Of a stretch of 64,000 nt of DNA, positions 35,928 to 43,978 are shown piece after piece (the stretch's first letter is position 1; each line of letters starts with the position of its first letter). A model generated the notes under the pieces. The model saw only the letters and a program-made list of their open reading frames with translations, did no database searches and was not told the DNA's origin. The translations under genes were made by a program, and so were the position numbers. The stretch comes from Sphingobacteriales bacterium (GTDB lineage Bacteria; Bacteroidota; Bacteroidia; Chitinophagales; Chitinophagaceae), in contig JACRLZ010000004.1 of assembly GCA_016235125.1 (NCBI GenBank), positions 1 to 64,000 on the forward strand. Reading direction: 5' to 3'.

Positions 35928-36596
35928 ATGCAAAATCCGATTCCTCATATTATCAATAACAATACCTTTTGGGTATCTCCCGAACGTTGTTTGTATTGGG
36001 AGCAACAGAATACTATTATCATTGCCGACATGCATCTTGGTAAGGCCGGACATTTTCGAAAGTCAGGGATTCCCGTGCCGCAAGACGTAAACAAAGCAGA
36101 CCTGCAGCGGCTTATTGCATTGCTTCTTTTTTTTAAGGCCGACCGGGTCATCATTGTTGGGGATTTTACCCACAGCGCTGCTAACAAAGAACTGGAGCTC
36201 TTTAAAAGATGGAGAAGCGATTTTCCACTGTTCCGTTTTGATCTCGTCAAAGGGAATCATGACATACTTGAAGACCATTGGTATTTTGAAACAGATATTA
36301 CTGTTCATAAAAAGGAACTCGTTATTGGCGATTTTTGTTTCCGTCACGAAACTCCCAGCAGCAATCCTCTTGACGACTGCGCCGCTGCATCTTTTGTATT
36401 CTCGGGGCATGTTCATCCCGGCATACGGATGAGCGGACAAGGCCGGCAAACACTCAAACTACCTTGCTTTTATTTCACAAAAAATCATTGCATACTTCCC
36501 GCCTTCAGCAAGTTTACGGGTTTATATAAGGTGGAGCCGAAAGAAGAGGATCTGGTGTATGCGATTGCGGGTACTGAGATAATCAAAAAACCTTAA
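35928..36596 (+). CDS. pdeM: Ligase-associated metallophosphoesterase PdeM
   Basis: 222 residues from the ATG at 35928 (MQNPIPHIIN). Calcineurin-like phosphoesterase motifs: IIADMHLGKAGHFRK (about 35), VGDFTHS (about 82), VKGNHD (about 106) and FSGHVHPG (about 157). This is the PdeM family found beside Lhr-type helicases and ATP-dependent ligases in a conserved DNA repair cluster. The longer frame starting at 35877 overlaps the promoter box and is rejected. The stop overlaps the convergent DUF5916 gene by 4 bp. Confidence 0.92.
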   Translation: MQNPIPHIINNNTFWVSPERCLYWEQQNTIIIADMHLGKAGHFRKSGIPVPQDVNKADLQRLIALLLFFKADRVIIVGDFTHSAANKELELFKRWRSDFPLFRFDLVKGNHDILEDHWYFETDITVHKKELVIGDFCFRHETPSSNPLDDCAAASFVFSGHVHPGIRMSGQGRQTLKLPCFYFTKNHCILPAFSKFTGLYKVEPKEEDLVYAIAGTEIIKKP

Positions 36597-39058
36597 TGTT
36601 TTTTCCGAAGCTGATTATAGTCAAGAAAATAAATAAAGCGTATGGTGATCTCATTTCCATGCCTCAGGTCAAACACCTCGCCAAGGTTATGTAAATAAGA
36701 GTTTTTGTTCAGAAATGGTACTGTTTCTTCATCTCCAAGCCAATTTTTATATCCAATAATCAACTTGCTGCCCAGGCGGAAATCCCATGTTAAAAAAGCG
36801 TCCAGGTTGAAAATATTGAAATTCTCATCCCTGTCCGGTATAAAAGGTCTGGCGACCAGGTACCCCTTTGCATCCACATCGTGAAAACTCTTGTATTTTA
36901 CTTCATTCCAGTAATGCCTTGCCCTAAGCGTAAGATTAAGCCGGGAATTGAAATTATAAATACCGGAAAGTACGGAAGTAAACTCCCGGTTATTGCGAAA
37001 TCCAACTATCGGGTCACCATTGGGTTCACGGATAAATGCATACCCCAATTGATTTTTTTCAAATGCAGAATTGGTTTGCAGGTCAAGAGAAAATTTATTG
37101 CTGAAACGGAACCGAAATCCCAATCCTGTACCCGTTAAGGTATTATCATACTTTGGAGCTACGGCATATACCCCGCTGTATCGTACAAAAAGTTTTTTTC
37201 GGCTGTCTGTGCTCCCATCCACCTGAAAATAATAATTGACGGGATAACTCAGGTGTTTTCCTTCTGTAAAGAGTGCAAAATAATTGCGTTCCCATCCGGG
37301 GATGATTTGCACCTTAAAATTTACGTCCCAAAAATTCCTGAATACCCAAAAGGCATTTGCTGTAATATCAAACCTGTTAAAAGTATAAGGTTTATACAAA
37401 TACTGAAGTCTTGACCCAATGGTATAACTATAGGTAATGAATTTGTCAGTAGGTTTAAAAATTCGGTAGGTTAGATTTCCCCTGTAAGTGATCTCATTCG
37501 GAGCAGTTAAAATTCCAAGATCGTTGGGATCATATTTTTTGGATTCTATGTTTCCTGAGAAACTATATTGCCAGTTGCCACTTACTTTTCCATAACTCAG
37601 CGTTGTATTATATCCATCATACCCGTTTGCATTCCATATCTTACTGTATCTTGCTGTTCCCTTAAATGAATGTGAGTTTCTTTTATTATATAAAGCCACA
37701 TCTATTGCAGTTACATTTGCGTCTCTTCCATTCCCATTTCGTAATACATTGGTGTTGGTAAATGTTACATAAGACCGGCCTTTTAATGCCTGGTCCAGAA
37801 CGAAAATGTTATAGTTTGTGATTTCCTCGGTTCTTATAACAGAATCTTTTCCGGTAATGATGTTTCGCAGTTTCGCTTCCATGGGTGCAGCTAAGGCGTT
37901 GAATATTCCGATGCCCAGTTTTTTCTTTGTTCTTCCGGAAAATTTAGTTCCGTTATATAACTGTGTTACAGAAGGATTTTTTATAATCTCCCAATCAGAA
38001 TTATTAGCGACAAAATCTTTAACGCTACGGTATTTAGAGGGAGTGGCGCCCACTCTTTTGGAGTAAAACAAACCTGCTTTATTAAATAATTCAGTGCCCT
38101 CGGTAAAGAATTGCCTGTTTTCAGTAAACTTTACTTCATACGGAGTCAGGTTATTGATCACATTATCAGAGACCACCTGCCCAAAATCAGGAATTAATGT
38201 GGCATCGAGAGTAAAACTTTCATTGAGGCCATATTTTACATCCATGCCGCCATTTCGCAGCCATTCATCAAGATAGCCATTGGTTTGCGGTGAACTTCTG
38301 AAACCGGTGGTAATATATGGGGAAAAACTTAACCGTAAGGGTGGCTGAATGTTTTTCAGCTCATTTAGCTGGCCAAACTGGTTGACAAACCCGTTTACTT
38401 TCGGGTCCACCGGGTTCCAGAAACTGAACTCACTAAAACGTCTGTTATACCTTAGTAGCTGAAGCCCCCAATTCTGTACTTCCTTTTTTGCAAACCGAAG
38501 GGACGAATATGGTATTTTCATCTCAACCGACCAACCATCAGCCTGCATTTTCACACTGCTTTCCCAGACTGCATCCCATGTTTTATCGCCAAAATTTCCA
38601 AACACACCATCATAGCCCGGTCCGGGTTTTGAATCTGATTGCACATTGGCTGTAGTAACCAGGAACTGAAAACCATTTTGATGATCATTATAGGTGTCAA
38701 AAAAAACAGAGAAAAAATCTACATCCTTCTGTCCTTCATCATCCCTTGCAGTTATTTGTTTTCTTACCTGCACAGGATCATCATATAAATAAGCTCCAAC
38801 ATAAATGGCCGAATTATCATATAAGATTTTCACTTCTGTTTTTTGTGAAACCGGCAATCCGTAGGTTGGAAAATTTTGTATAAACCCGTCAAGCACCGCC
38901 GCAGTGGTCCAGGTAGCGTCATCCAGATTGCCGTCTATTTTTGGCGCCTGTTCTGTCTTAACTGCCTGTATTGATTTGGGCTGTGAATAAAGCGAAACGC
39001 TAATCAGTAACAGGGGTAAACAGATATAGTTTTTCAAAAAAAATGCAGGGTTTTGCAA
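36593..39058 (-). CDS. DUF5916 outer membrane protein with CBM9-like N-terminal domain
   Basis: 821 residues, starting at TTG 39058; no ATG occurs before the signal peptide (CLPLLLISVSLYSQ). Residues about 30-220 form a carbohydrate-binding family 9-like domain (APKIDGNLDDATWTTA, VKMQADGWSVEMKIPYSSL). The rest is a DUF5916 beta-barrel with many aromatic strand ends and a terminal YFLDYNQLRKKH. These are presumed outer membrane proteins of Bacteroidota; function is unproven. The minus-7 box sits only 5 bp upstream. Confidence 0.87.
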   Translation of the reverse strand: MQNPAFFLKNYICLPLLLISVSLYSQPKSIQAVKTEQAPKIDGNLDDATWTTAAVLDGFIQNFPTYGLPVSQKTEVKILYDNSAIYVGAYLYDDPVQVRKQITARDDEGQKDVDFFSVFFDTYNDHQNGFQFLVTTANVQSDSKPGPGYDGVFGNFGDKTWDAVWESSVKMQADGWSVEMKIPYSSLRFAKKEVQNWGLQLLRYNRRFSEFSFWNPVDPKVNGFVNQFGQLNELKNIQPPLRLSFSPYITTGFRSSPQTNGYLDEWLRNGGMDVKYGLNESFTLDATLIPDFGQVVSDNVINNLTPYEVKFTENRQFFTEGTELFNKAGLFYSKRVGATPSKYRSVKDFVANNSDWEIIKNPSVTQLYNGTKFSGRTKKKLGIGIFNALAAPMEAKLRNIITGKDSVIRTEEITNYNIFVLDQALKGRSYVTFTNTNVLRNGNGRDANVTAIDVALYNKRNSHSFKGTARYSKIWNANGYDGYNTTLSYGKVSGNWQYSFSGNIESKKYDPNDLGILTAPNEITYRGNLTYRIFKPTDKFITYSYTIGSRLQYLYKPYTFNRFDITANAFWVFRNFWDVNFKVQIIPGWERNYFALFTEGKHLSYPVNYYFQVDGSTDSRKKLFVRYSGVYAVAPKYDNTLTGTGLGFRFRFSNKFSLDLQTNSAFEKNQLGYAFIREPNGDPIVGFRNNREFTSVLSGIYNFNSRLNLTLRARHYWNEVKYKSFHDVDAKGYLVARPFIPDRDENFNIFNLDAFLTWDFRLGSKLIIGYKNWLGDEETVPFLNKNSYLHNLGEVFDLRHGNEITIRFIYFLDYNQLRKKH

Positions 39059-39062
39059 TCCT

Positions 39063-39070
39063 CAAATATA
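39063..39070 (-). promoter_or_regulatory. Minus-7 box TATATTTG of the DUF5916 gene
   Basis: Minus strand TATATTTG matches TAnnTTTG and ends 5 bp before the TTG start at 39058, implying a leaderless or near-leaderless transcript. No convincing minus-33 element. Confidence 0.4.
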
Positions 39071-39138
39071 AAAAACAGCATTCAAAGAAGGAAGGAGACC
39101 TCTTAAAAAAAATAGGTGTAAACCCTTATTATTAATTT

Positions 39139-39888
39139 TCAGTTCATCCTCTTTTTCAACGAGATAACCTGTTCCTGGAGATCATGCACCACATTTACCA
39201 ACTGATGCATATCCCATTTGTGCTGCTCCGAAGCTTTTGATATCACAATCTGCGCCTGCCACATTTCCATTATCTCATCAGTATCCACTGTATAAGGATG
39301 ATAAGACGGATTATCACTCATCAAAGTCAGTTTATTTTTCTGGCGACCGTTTTTCTGCACCCTTTTGTAAACAATACCCTCATTTTTTGATACAACGATA
39401 CAGGCGGCATTGTTCCTGATATCTTCCATGTCTTCTACCTTCTCTCCCACTATTACTGAGCCGCTGGGTGTGGGCAACATTGAATCGCCAATGATTTCAA
39501 ATGCCCGGTAATTCCCTCCGGATAACATGGGTAACGTAAATGTATTGAGCTCATCTATGAATTCAGGATCTGCATAACCCGCTAAATACCCCGCAGCAGC
39601 TTTCACCGGTACAAAAGGAATATCGGGTCTTCCTCCTGCAAGTTTCATGGCCCTTCGTTTTACCAGATAATTTCCTTTGTTTTCGCTCAGGTCTCTCCGA
39701 AGTATATCATCGAGTGTCAATTTGAAAATATCACACACTATTTCAAGAACATCAATCCTTGGTTCGGCCCTTTCTTCTTCATAGGCTCCAAGCAATGATC
39801 TTTTGATGCGGAGTTTCTGCGCAAATTCTTCCTGCGTCCACCCCTTGAGTTTGCGCAAATATTTCATGTTTTGATTGGAAATAGCCAT
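39139..39888 (-). CDS. XRE-family repressor with S24 (LexA-like) C-terminal domain
   Basis: 249 residues from the ATG at 39888. A helix-turn-helix covers residues about 5-60 (LRKLKGWTQEEFAQKLRIKR, SLLGAYEEERAEPRID). The S24 domain has the serine in FEIIGDSMLPTPSGS (about 140) and the lysine in GIVYKRVQKNGR (about 180), with an Ala-Gly pair in AAAGYLAGY as a possible cleavage site. Such proteins are stress- or damage-responsive repressors. Its promoter region holds two inverted repeats, so autoregulation is likely. It is divergent from surE. A C-terminal coiled-coil-like tail (HQLVNVVHDLQEQVISLKKR) is unusual. Confidence 0.88.
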   Translation of the reverse strand: MAISNQNMKYLRKLKGWTQEEFAQKLRIKRSLLGAYEEERAEPRIDVLEIVCDIFKLTLDDILRRDLSENKGNYLVKRRAMKLAGGRPDIPFVPVKAAAGYLAGYADPEFIDELNTFTLPMLSGGNYRAFEIIGDSMLPTPSGSVIVGEKVEDMEDIRNNAACIVVSKNEGIVYKRVQKNGRQKNKLTLMSDNPSYHPYTVDTDEIMEMWQAQIVISKASEQHKWDMHQLVNVVHDLQEQVISLKKRMN

Positions 39889-39892
39889 AACC

Positions 39893-39929
39893 ACTAATTT
39901 AGTTAGTCGCAAAATACTAATTAATTTAG
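39893..39929. promoter_or_regulatory. Paired operator-like inverted repeats
   Basis: ACTAA-5-TTAGT at 39893-39907 and CTAA-5-TTAG at 39917-39929 share the same arm and spacer length; centres are 23 bp apart, about two helical turns. They lie between the repressor start and surE, and fit a dimeric XRE repressor binding cooperatively. Confidence 0.55.
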
Positions 39930-39991
39930 ATATACCAAATCTTTCTTTCCCTTTTGGTCAACCCATAAAAAACAAAGATTTTTGTTGCGAT

Positions 39992-40831
39992 ATGGCGAAA
40001 AAAGAAAAACCAGCCTCACAAAAGAATCCAGCAAAATCTGTAACAACCCACCTTTCATCCGTAAAGGCAGAAAAACCGGTTATCCTGATCACAAATGATG
40101 ATGGAGTTACAGCCCCCGGTTTAAAAAATCTGGTGGAGGCAGTAAAAGATCTGGGAAAAATCGTTGTTGTTGCGCCTGATAAACCTCAATCCGGCATGGG
40201 ACATGCCATCACCATTGGTCAGCCCTTGCGTTTGCATAAAATTCACTCTACAGAAAATGTAGAGACCTGGAACTGTACGGGTACACCGGTTGATTGTGTG
40301 AAGCTGGCGGTGGATAAAGTACTGCATCGCAAACCCGATCTGTGTTTAAGCGGTATCAACCACGGGGCTAATCACAGTATTAATGTTATTTATTCAGGAA
40401 CCATGTCCGCTGCTGTAGAAGCAGCTATAGAAAGCATCCCTTCCGTTGGTTTTTCTTTACTCGATTTCAGCATTGAAGCTGATTTTTCCGGCGCAAGAAA
40501 ATATGCCAGGATTATTGTAGAAAAAATGCTGAAAACCAAACTGGATAAACATACAGTTTTAAATGTCAACATTCCCTCCATTCCTGCAGACCTGCTGAAA
40601 GGAATGAAAATCTGCCGGCAGGCCTATGCCAAATACGAAGAAGATTTTGTAGAGCGGCAAGACCCGCATGGCCGGCATTATTACTGGCTTACCGGTGAGT
40701 TTGTAAATTTTGATAAAGGAAAAGATACCGATGTATGGGCATTGGCCAACAATTATGTAAGTGTGGTGCCGGTACAATTTGATATGACCAATTACGTTTT
40801 AAAATCCAAACTGGAAAAAATCTGGCTATGA
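39992..40831 (+). CDS. surE: 5'/3'-nucleotidase SurE
   Basis: About 279 residues from the ATG at 39992 (MAKKEKPASQ); the longer frame crosses the operators. A Lys-rich 25-residue extension precedes the core: VILITNDDGVTAPG (metal-binding Asp-Asp), VVAPDKPQSGMGHAIT, TGTPVDCVKLA and LSGINHGANHSINVIYSGT. SurE dephosphorylates nucleoside monophosphates, often in stationary phase. It overlaps the next gene by ATGA and lies upstream of lpxB. Confidence 0.94.
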   Translation: MAKKEKPASQKNPAKSVTTHLSSVKAEKPVILITNDDGVTAPGLKNLVEAVKDLGKIVVVAPDKPQSGMGHAITIGQPLRLHKIHSTENVETWNCTGTPVDCVKLAVDKVLHRKPDLCLSGINHGANHSINVIYSGTMSAAVEAAIESIPSVGFSLLDFSIEADFSGARKYARIIVEKMLKTKLDKHTVLNVNIPSIPADLLKGMKICRQAYAKYEEDFVERQDPHGRHYYWLTGEFVNFDKGKDTDVWALANNYVSVVPVQFDMTNYVLKSKLEKIWL

Positions 40832-41127
40832 TATTCCTGAAAAAAGACAACCTTCGTTTAGGACTGACATTCGGATTAATCGGCCCATTGCTGGGACTGA
40901 TCATAATCTATTTCATAAAATTTCCTTCTTATTCATTCATGGACTTTCTCACTTATTTCATGAATGATAATAAAATGATCACTTCAGTCGGTTCGTTGAG
41001 TTTACTTGCCAATGTGATTCTTTTTACAATCTACATAAACACCCACCGGGACGATACAGCCAAAGGAATTTTCCTGATGACAGTTCTTTATGGCATTGGG
41101 ATACTGGTGTTGAAAATATTAAACTGA
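40828..41127 (+). CDS. Small integral membrane protein, unknown
   Basis: 99 residues with three hydrophobic segments (about residues 11-28, 51-70 and 77-95). The start codon overlaps the surE stop (ATGA). The position between surE and lpxB recurs in Bacteroidota, which suggests an envelope role, but I recognise no family. Confidence 0.75.
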   Translation: MIFLKKDNLRLGLTFGLIGPLLGLIIIYFIKFPSYSFMDFLTYFMNDNKMITSVGSLSLLANVILFTIYINTHRDDTAKGIFLMTVLYGIGILVLKILN

Positions 41128-41223
41128 AAGAAACTATTGTTTCAATCTTCTTAAATTCAATCGTTATCAGCAAAATTTTCTTTACAACACTCATTTTTGT
41201 TAAAACGTTTAAAATGGTGTAGC

Positions 41224-41231
41224 TACTTTTG
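41224..41231 (+). promoter_or_regulatory. Minus-7 box TACTTTTG upstream of lpxB
   Basis: TACTTTTG matches TAnnTTTG and ends 5 bp before the lpxB ATG at 41237, so the message would be nearly leaderless. A TTTTG at 41195-41199 is 24 bp upstream, slightly long for a minus-33. Confidence 0.45.
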
Positions 41232-41236
41232 GGGGT

Positions 41237-42346
41237 ATGAAATATTACATCATCGCCGGTGAAGCAAGTGGCGACTTACATGGCAGCAATCTCATCAAGG
41301 AATTAAAAAAACTTGATGCAGATGCAATTATTCGCAGCTGGGGTGGCGATAAGATGCAGCAGGCCGGTGCTGAACTGGTAAAGCATTACCGTGATCTGGC
41401 ATTTATGGGTTTTACTGAAGTATTGATGAACCTGCGAACCATTTTCCGCAATCTTAAATTCTGCAAAGAAGATATTCTTCGATTCAAACCCGATGCACTT
41501 ATACTGATTGACTATCCCGGCTTCAATCTCCGTATTGCCAAATGGGCAAAGCAGCAGGGATTGAAAGTCATCTATTACATTTCACCACAAGTATGGGCAT
41601 GGAAAGAGAACCGGGTAAAAAAAATGAAGCAATGCATTGACAAGATGCTGGTCATTCTTCCCTTTGAAAAAGATTATTATAAAAATAAATGGAACTGGGA
41701 GGTGGAATATGTTGGGCATCCGTTGGTTGAAGAAATAGAAAGATACAAGGCACAAGGTTCAAGGCACAAGTTCTCCGACAGAGCAATTATCGCTTTATTG
41801 CCGGGAAGCAGAAAGCAGGAGATTGCAAAGAAGCTTCCGGTGATGCTGGAAGTAAGTAAAGATTTTCCCGATTACCAATTCATCGTTGCAGGAGCTCCTT
41901 CCATTGATGATTCTTTTTATAAAACATTTACTGAAAAATATTCCAATGTAACCGCTGTGAAGAATCAGACTTATGATTTATTGCTGCAGGCAAAAGCAGC
42001 ATTGGTAACATCCGGTACCGCAACACTTGAAACGGCTTTATTCGGGATACCCGAAGTGGTTTGCTATAAAGGTGGTTTCATTTCTTACCAGATCGGTAAG
42101 CGATTAGTGAATGTGAAATATATCTCGCTTGTCAATCTCATTATGGATAAAGAGGTAGTGAAAGAATTAATTCAGAATGATCTTACGGCTCCGAATCTTA
42201 AAAATGAATTACAACAGTTGCTGACAGATGAAAAAAGGACTGCACAAATAAAAGAAGATTATGCAGCATTAAATAACCTGCTTGGTTGGGAAGGCAATGC
42301 TTCTGCCAAAGCTGCTTCTTCCATTTACAATTTTCTACGACAATAA
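41237..42346 (+). CDS. lpxB: Lipid-A-disaccharide synthase
   Basis: 369 residues. Family motifs: YYIIAGEASGDLHGSNLI at the N-terminus, SWGGDKMQQAG, FMGFTEVLMNL, IDYPGFNLRIAK, ISPQVWAWKENRVKKM, and IALLPGSRKQEI (about 190). It condenses UDP-2,3-diacylglucosamine with lipid X in lipid A synthesis at the inner membrane. A Lys/Gln/Arg-rich loop (ERYKAQGSRHKFSD, about 166-180) just before LLPGSRKQEI is encoded by a heptamer array. The 3' end overlaps the convergent DUF6728 gene by 12 bp. Confidence 0.96.
   Translation: MKYYIIAGEASGDLHGSNLIKELKKLDADAIIRSWGGDKMQQAGAELVKHYRDLAFMGFTEVLMNLRTIFRNLKFCKEDILRFKPDALILIDYPGFNLRIAKWAKQQGLKVIYYISPQVWAWKENRVKKMKQCIDKMLVILPFEKDYYKNKWNWEVEYVGHPLVEEIERYKAQGSRHKFSDRAIIALLPGSRKQEIAKKLPVMLEVSKDFPDYQFIVAGAPSIDDSFYKTFTEKYSNVTAVKNQTYDLLLQAKAALVTSGTATLETALFGIPEVVCYKGGFISYQIGKRLVNVKYISLVNLIMDKEVVKELIQNDLTAPNLKNELQQLLTDEKRTAQIKEDYAALNNLLGWEGNASAKAASSIYNFLRQ
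41744..41771 (+). repeat. Four-heptamer array inside lpxB
   Basis: Four head-to-tail 7-bp units of consensus YWCAAGG encode the loop YKAQGSRHK. No inverted partner follows. It has the same unit number and length (28 bp) as the arms of the guaA element but a different unit sequence. Confidence 0.8.
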
Positions 42347-42496
42347 TTTAATGGCAAGAATGATCAGGCAAAGAATGAATATCAGCAGGCTGATACGGTT
42401 GATGCCGTGCATGTAGCCTATCCATTTGCTTTTAGGACGAGACGGATCTTTTTTCTTCAGGTACAGGTATTCAGATATTTGCCTCCATATTCCCAT
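42335..42496 (-). CDS. DUF6728 family small membrane protein
   Basis: 53 residues, starting MGIWRQISEYLYLKKKDPSR and ending with one transmembrane helix (ISLLIFILCLIILAIKLL). The middle KSKWIGYMHGINRIS is the hallmark of DUF6728, a short Bacteroidota family of unknown function. It overlaps the 3' end of lpxB by 12 bp on the other strand and starts 9 bp after the SDR stop, so it is probably co-transcribed with the SDR gene. Confidence 0.8.
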   Translation of the reverse strand: MGIWRQISEYLYLKKKDPSRPKSKWIGYMHGINRISLLIFILCLIILAIKLLS

Positions 42497-42505
42497 GATC
42501 AGTTC

Positions 42506-43201
42506 TCAGGCTTTATTGTACAACTTAATGACAGGCTCCCGCAACGCTGCCGCTTCATCGGTGCAGTAATAATAAATGCTGTTGGCTATATCTTCCGGTT
42601 TTACCCAACTGTCAAAGTTTGCATCCGGCATTGCTTTCCTGTTTTGCGGCGTATCAATCGTACTCGGAACAATAACACTGGTGACCACATTCTGATCTTT
42701 GGCTTCCGCATTCATCAACTCAGCCAGCCGGAAGATGAGAGATTTGGCAAGACTGTAAGCAGCCATTCCTTTGCCATGTCTTGAAACATCGAGGCCCGGT
42801 CTTGAGCCAACCAAAAATATTCTTCCATATCCCTGCTTCATCATCTGCACAAAAACAGGTCGGGCTATGTTGTAAGCTGTTTCAAAATTCAGTTTGTATT
42901 GCTTCAAGATATCAGAAGTGGTTGTGTCAGCAATTTTATTCATAGCAAATCCTCCCACAGTAAGTACTGCAGCATTGATACCTCCATTCTTACTGATAAC
43001 AGATTCAACAAATCTTTTTGAATCGTCTTCACTCATCAGGTCAACAATCACTTTTTCAAAACTGTCATTGATAATTTCCATTGGCACCGGATCGTTGGGA
43101 ATGATTGTTCCAACCACATTGTAATTCCCGGAAAGAAATTTTTTCACTACTGCCTGTCCCATGTTTCCTGAAGCCCCGGTTATGATAACAGTTTTCTTCA
43201 T
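42506..43201 (-). CDS. Short-chain dehydrogenase/reductase
   Basis: 231 residues. NAD(P)-binding Gly-rich motif TVIITGASGNMGQAVV at the N-terminus; catalytic Tyr-Lys in MAAYSLAKSLIFRLAELM (about 150), with a Ser in FLVGSRPG. The substrate is unknown; the SDR family is too broad. It lies beside the integration scar, with a minus-strand terminator-like hairpin upstream of it. Confidence 0.85.
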   Translation of the reverse strand: MKKTVIITGASGNMGQAVVKKFLSGNYNVVGTIIPNDPVPMEIINDSFEKVIVDLMSEDDSKRFVESVISKNGGINAAVLTVGGFAMNKIADTTTSDILKQYKLNFETAYNIARPVFVQMMKQGYGRIFLVGSRPGLDVSRHGKGMAAYSLAKSLIFRLAELMNAEAKDQNVVTSVIVPSTIDTPQNRKAMPDANFDSWVKPEDIANSIYYYCTDEAAALREPVIKLYNKA

Positions 43202-43254
43202 ATGATAAAATTACACATTCATCTACTCTTCCGTTATTTTCAATTATAAGGTGT

Positions 43255-43284
43255 AAAAAAAAGGTTCTGATATTTCAGAACCTT
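43255..43284 (-). terminator. Minus-strand terminator upstream of the SDR gene
   Basis: Minus strand: AAGGTTCTGA / TCAGAACCTT, a 10-bp perfect stem with a 4-base loop, then eight T. No minus-strand gene ends just before it. It may be the end of a lost transcript from the scar region or of the arsenosugar operon transcript. Confidence 0.7.
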
Positions 43285-43360
43285 GGTGGAGGAAGGCGAA
43301 CAAAAGTCAAACAATTTTCTTGAAGAACTCAAGACATTAGAAGAAATAATACGCAAGTAA
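43271..43360 (+). other. Short open frame, possibly the C-terminus of a lost gene
   Basis: A coding-like frame of about 30 codons (ends NNFLEELKTLEEIIRK, stop at 43358) has no clear start. On the opposite strand the same bases end in CCTCCACCA just before the terminator stem, which looks like a tRNA 3' end, but no T-arm can be folded. Either it is the remnant of a truncated gene or chance. Confidence 0.25.
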
Positions 43361-43483
43361 TTTAATTGATTATCAGCTACTTATTAATTTTCTGAAATTT
43401 GAAATAAAATGACCAAAAAAAATCCTGGTATGACATATTTATCATTTTTCAACATGGATTTAAATATAAGAAACTTTGTATTT

Positions 43484-43507
43484 GGGTTCGATTCCTGTCG
43501 AGGCTAC
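43484..43507 (+). other. tRNA 3'-end-like sequence, candidate attachment site relic
   Basis: GGGTTCGATTCC at 43484 has the T-arm form (GGTTCGA and a 3' strand), followed by an acceptor-like CGAGGCTAC. No D-arm or anticodon arm lies upstream, so it is not a whole tRNA. Integrases of mobile elements use tRNA 3' ends and leave such copies; a recombinase fragment starts 126 bp downstream. Confidence 0.5.
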
Positions 43508-43632
43508 TTTTCCAAAATCAAAGAAAAATAAAGCCACCTGAAATGCACTGTTCATGCGGCTTTTGCATTTTACGCCAAAGAAGTTTATTCATCTAAGACC
43601 AATTTCGAGGTCATCTTTTAAGTCACCACAAA

Positions 43633-43875
43633 ATGAAAAAAAATCAATTCATGTCAATCCTCTTCTGGCCCTACATGCAGAAGACAGACGATTCTGGCAA
43701 AGCTCCCATCTATTGCAGAATAACTCTTGACGGGCTACCAGGCACATTCAGTATCGCCCAATACACCATGAAATCCTCCAAAATATTGATTTGGGGGATT
43801 TTTATTTTCACTATCTCCCGCTTCGAAACGCTTTTCGTCACTTTTTGGTTCACAGGTGCTTCACCAAAAAAATAA
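43633..43875 (+). pseudogene. Truncated tyrosine recombinase (arm-binding N-terminus only)
   Basis: 80 residues. The first 40 (SILFWPYMQKTDDSGKAPIY, then CRITLDGLPGTFS) match the arm-type DNA-binding domain at the N-terminus of Bacteroidota site-specific integrases. After about residue 42 the similarity stops and the frame becomes hydrophobic junk before a stop. The SAM-like and catalytic domains (R..HxxR..Y) are missing. The rest of the 777-bp gap 43202-43978 holds no other gene I can support. Confidence 0.7.
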
Positions 43876-43978
43876 AACCATGACCTCCATTTTGATTACA
43901 GATGGATTGCAAAATTATCAGAGAACGAATAACAGGCATTAAGGAAACGTATGAAAAGTAATCTGTGATCCTGTAATT

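Noticed and set aside
17891..41771. CRISPR interpretation of the short repeats
   Set aside because: Units are 7 bp with no spacers and no cas genes; arrays are too short.
42407..42784. Plus-strand frame of 125 codons
   Set aside because: Antisense to the SDR and DUF6728 genes, both with clear family motifs.
43271..43300. Intact tRNA on the minus strand ending in CCTCCACCA
   Set aside because: No T-arm, anticodon arm or acceptor pairing can be formed from the upstream bases.
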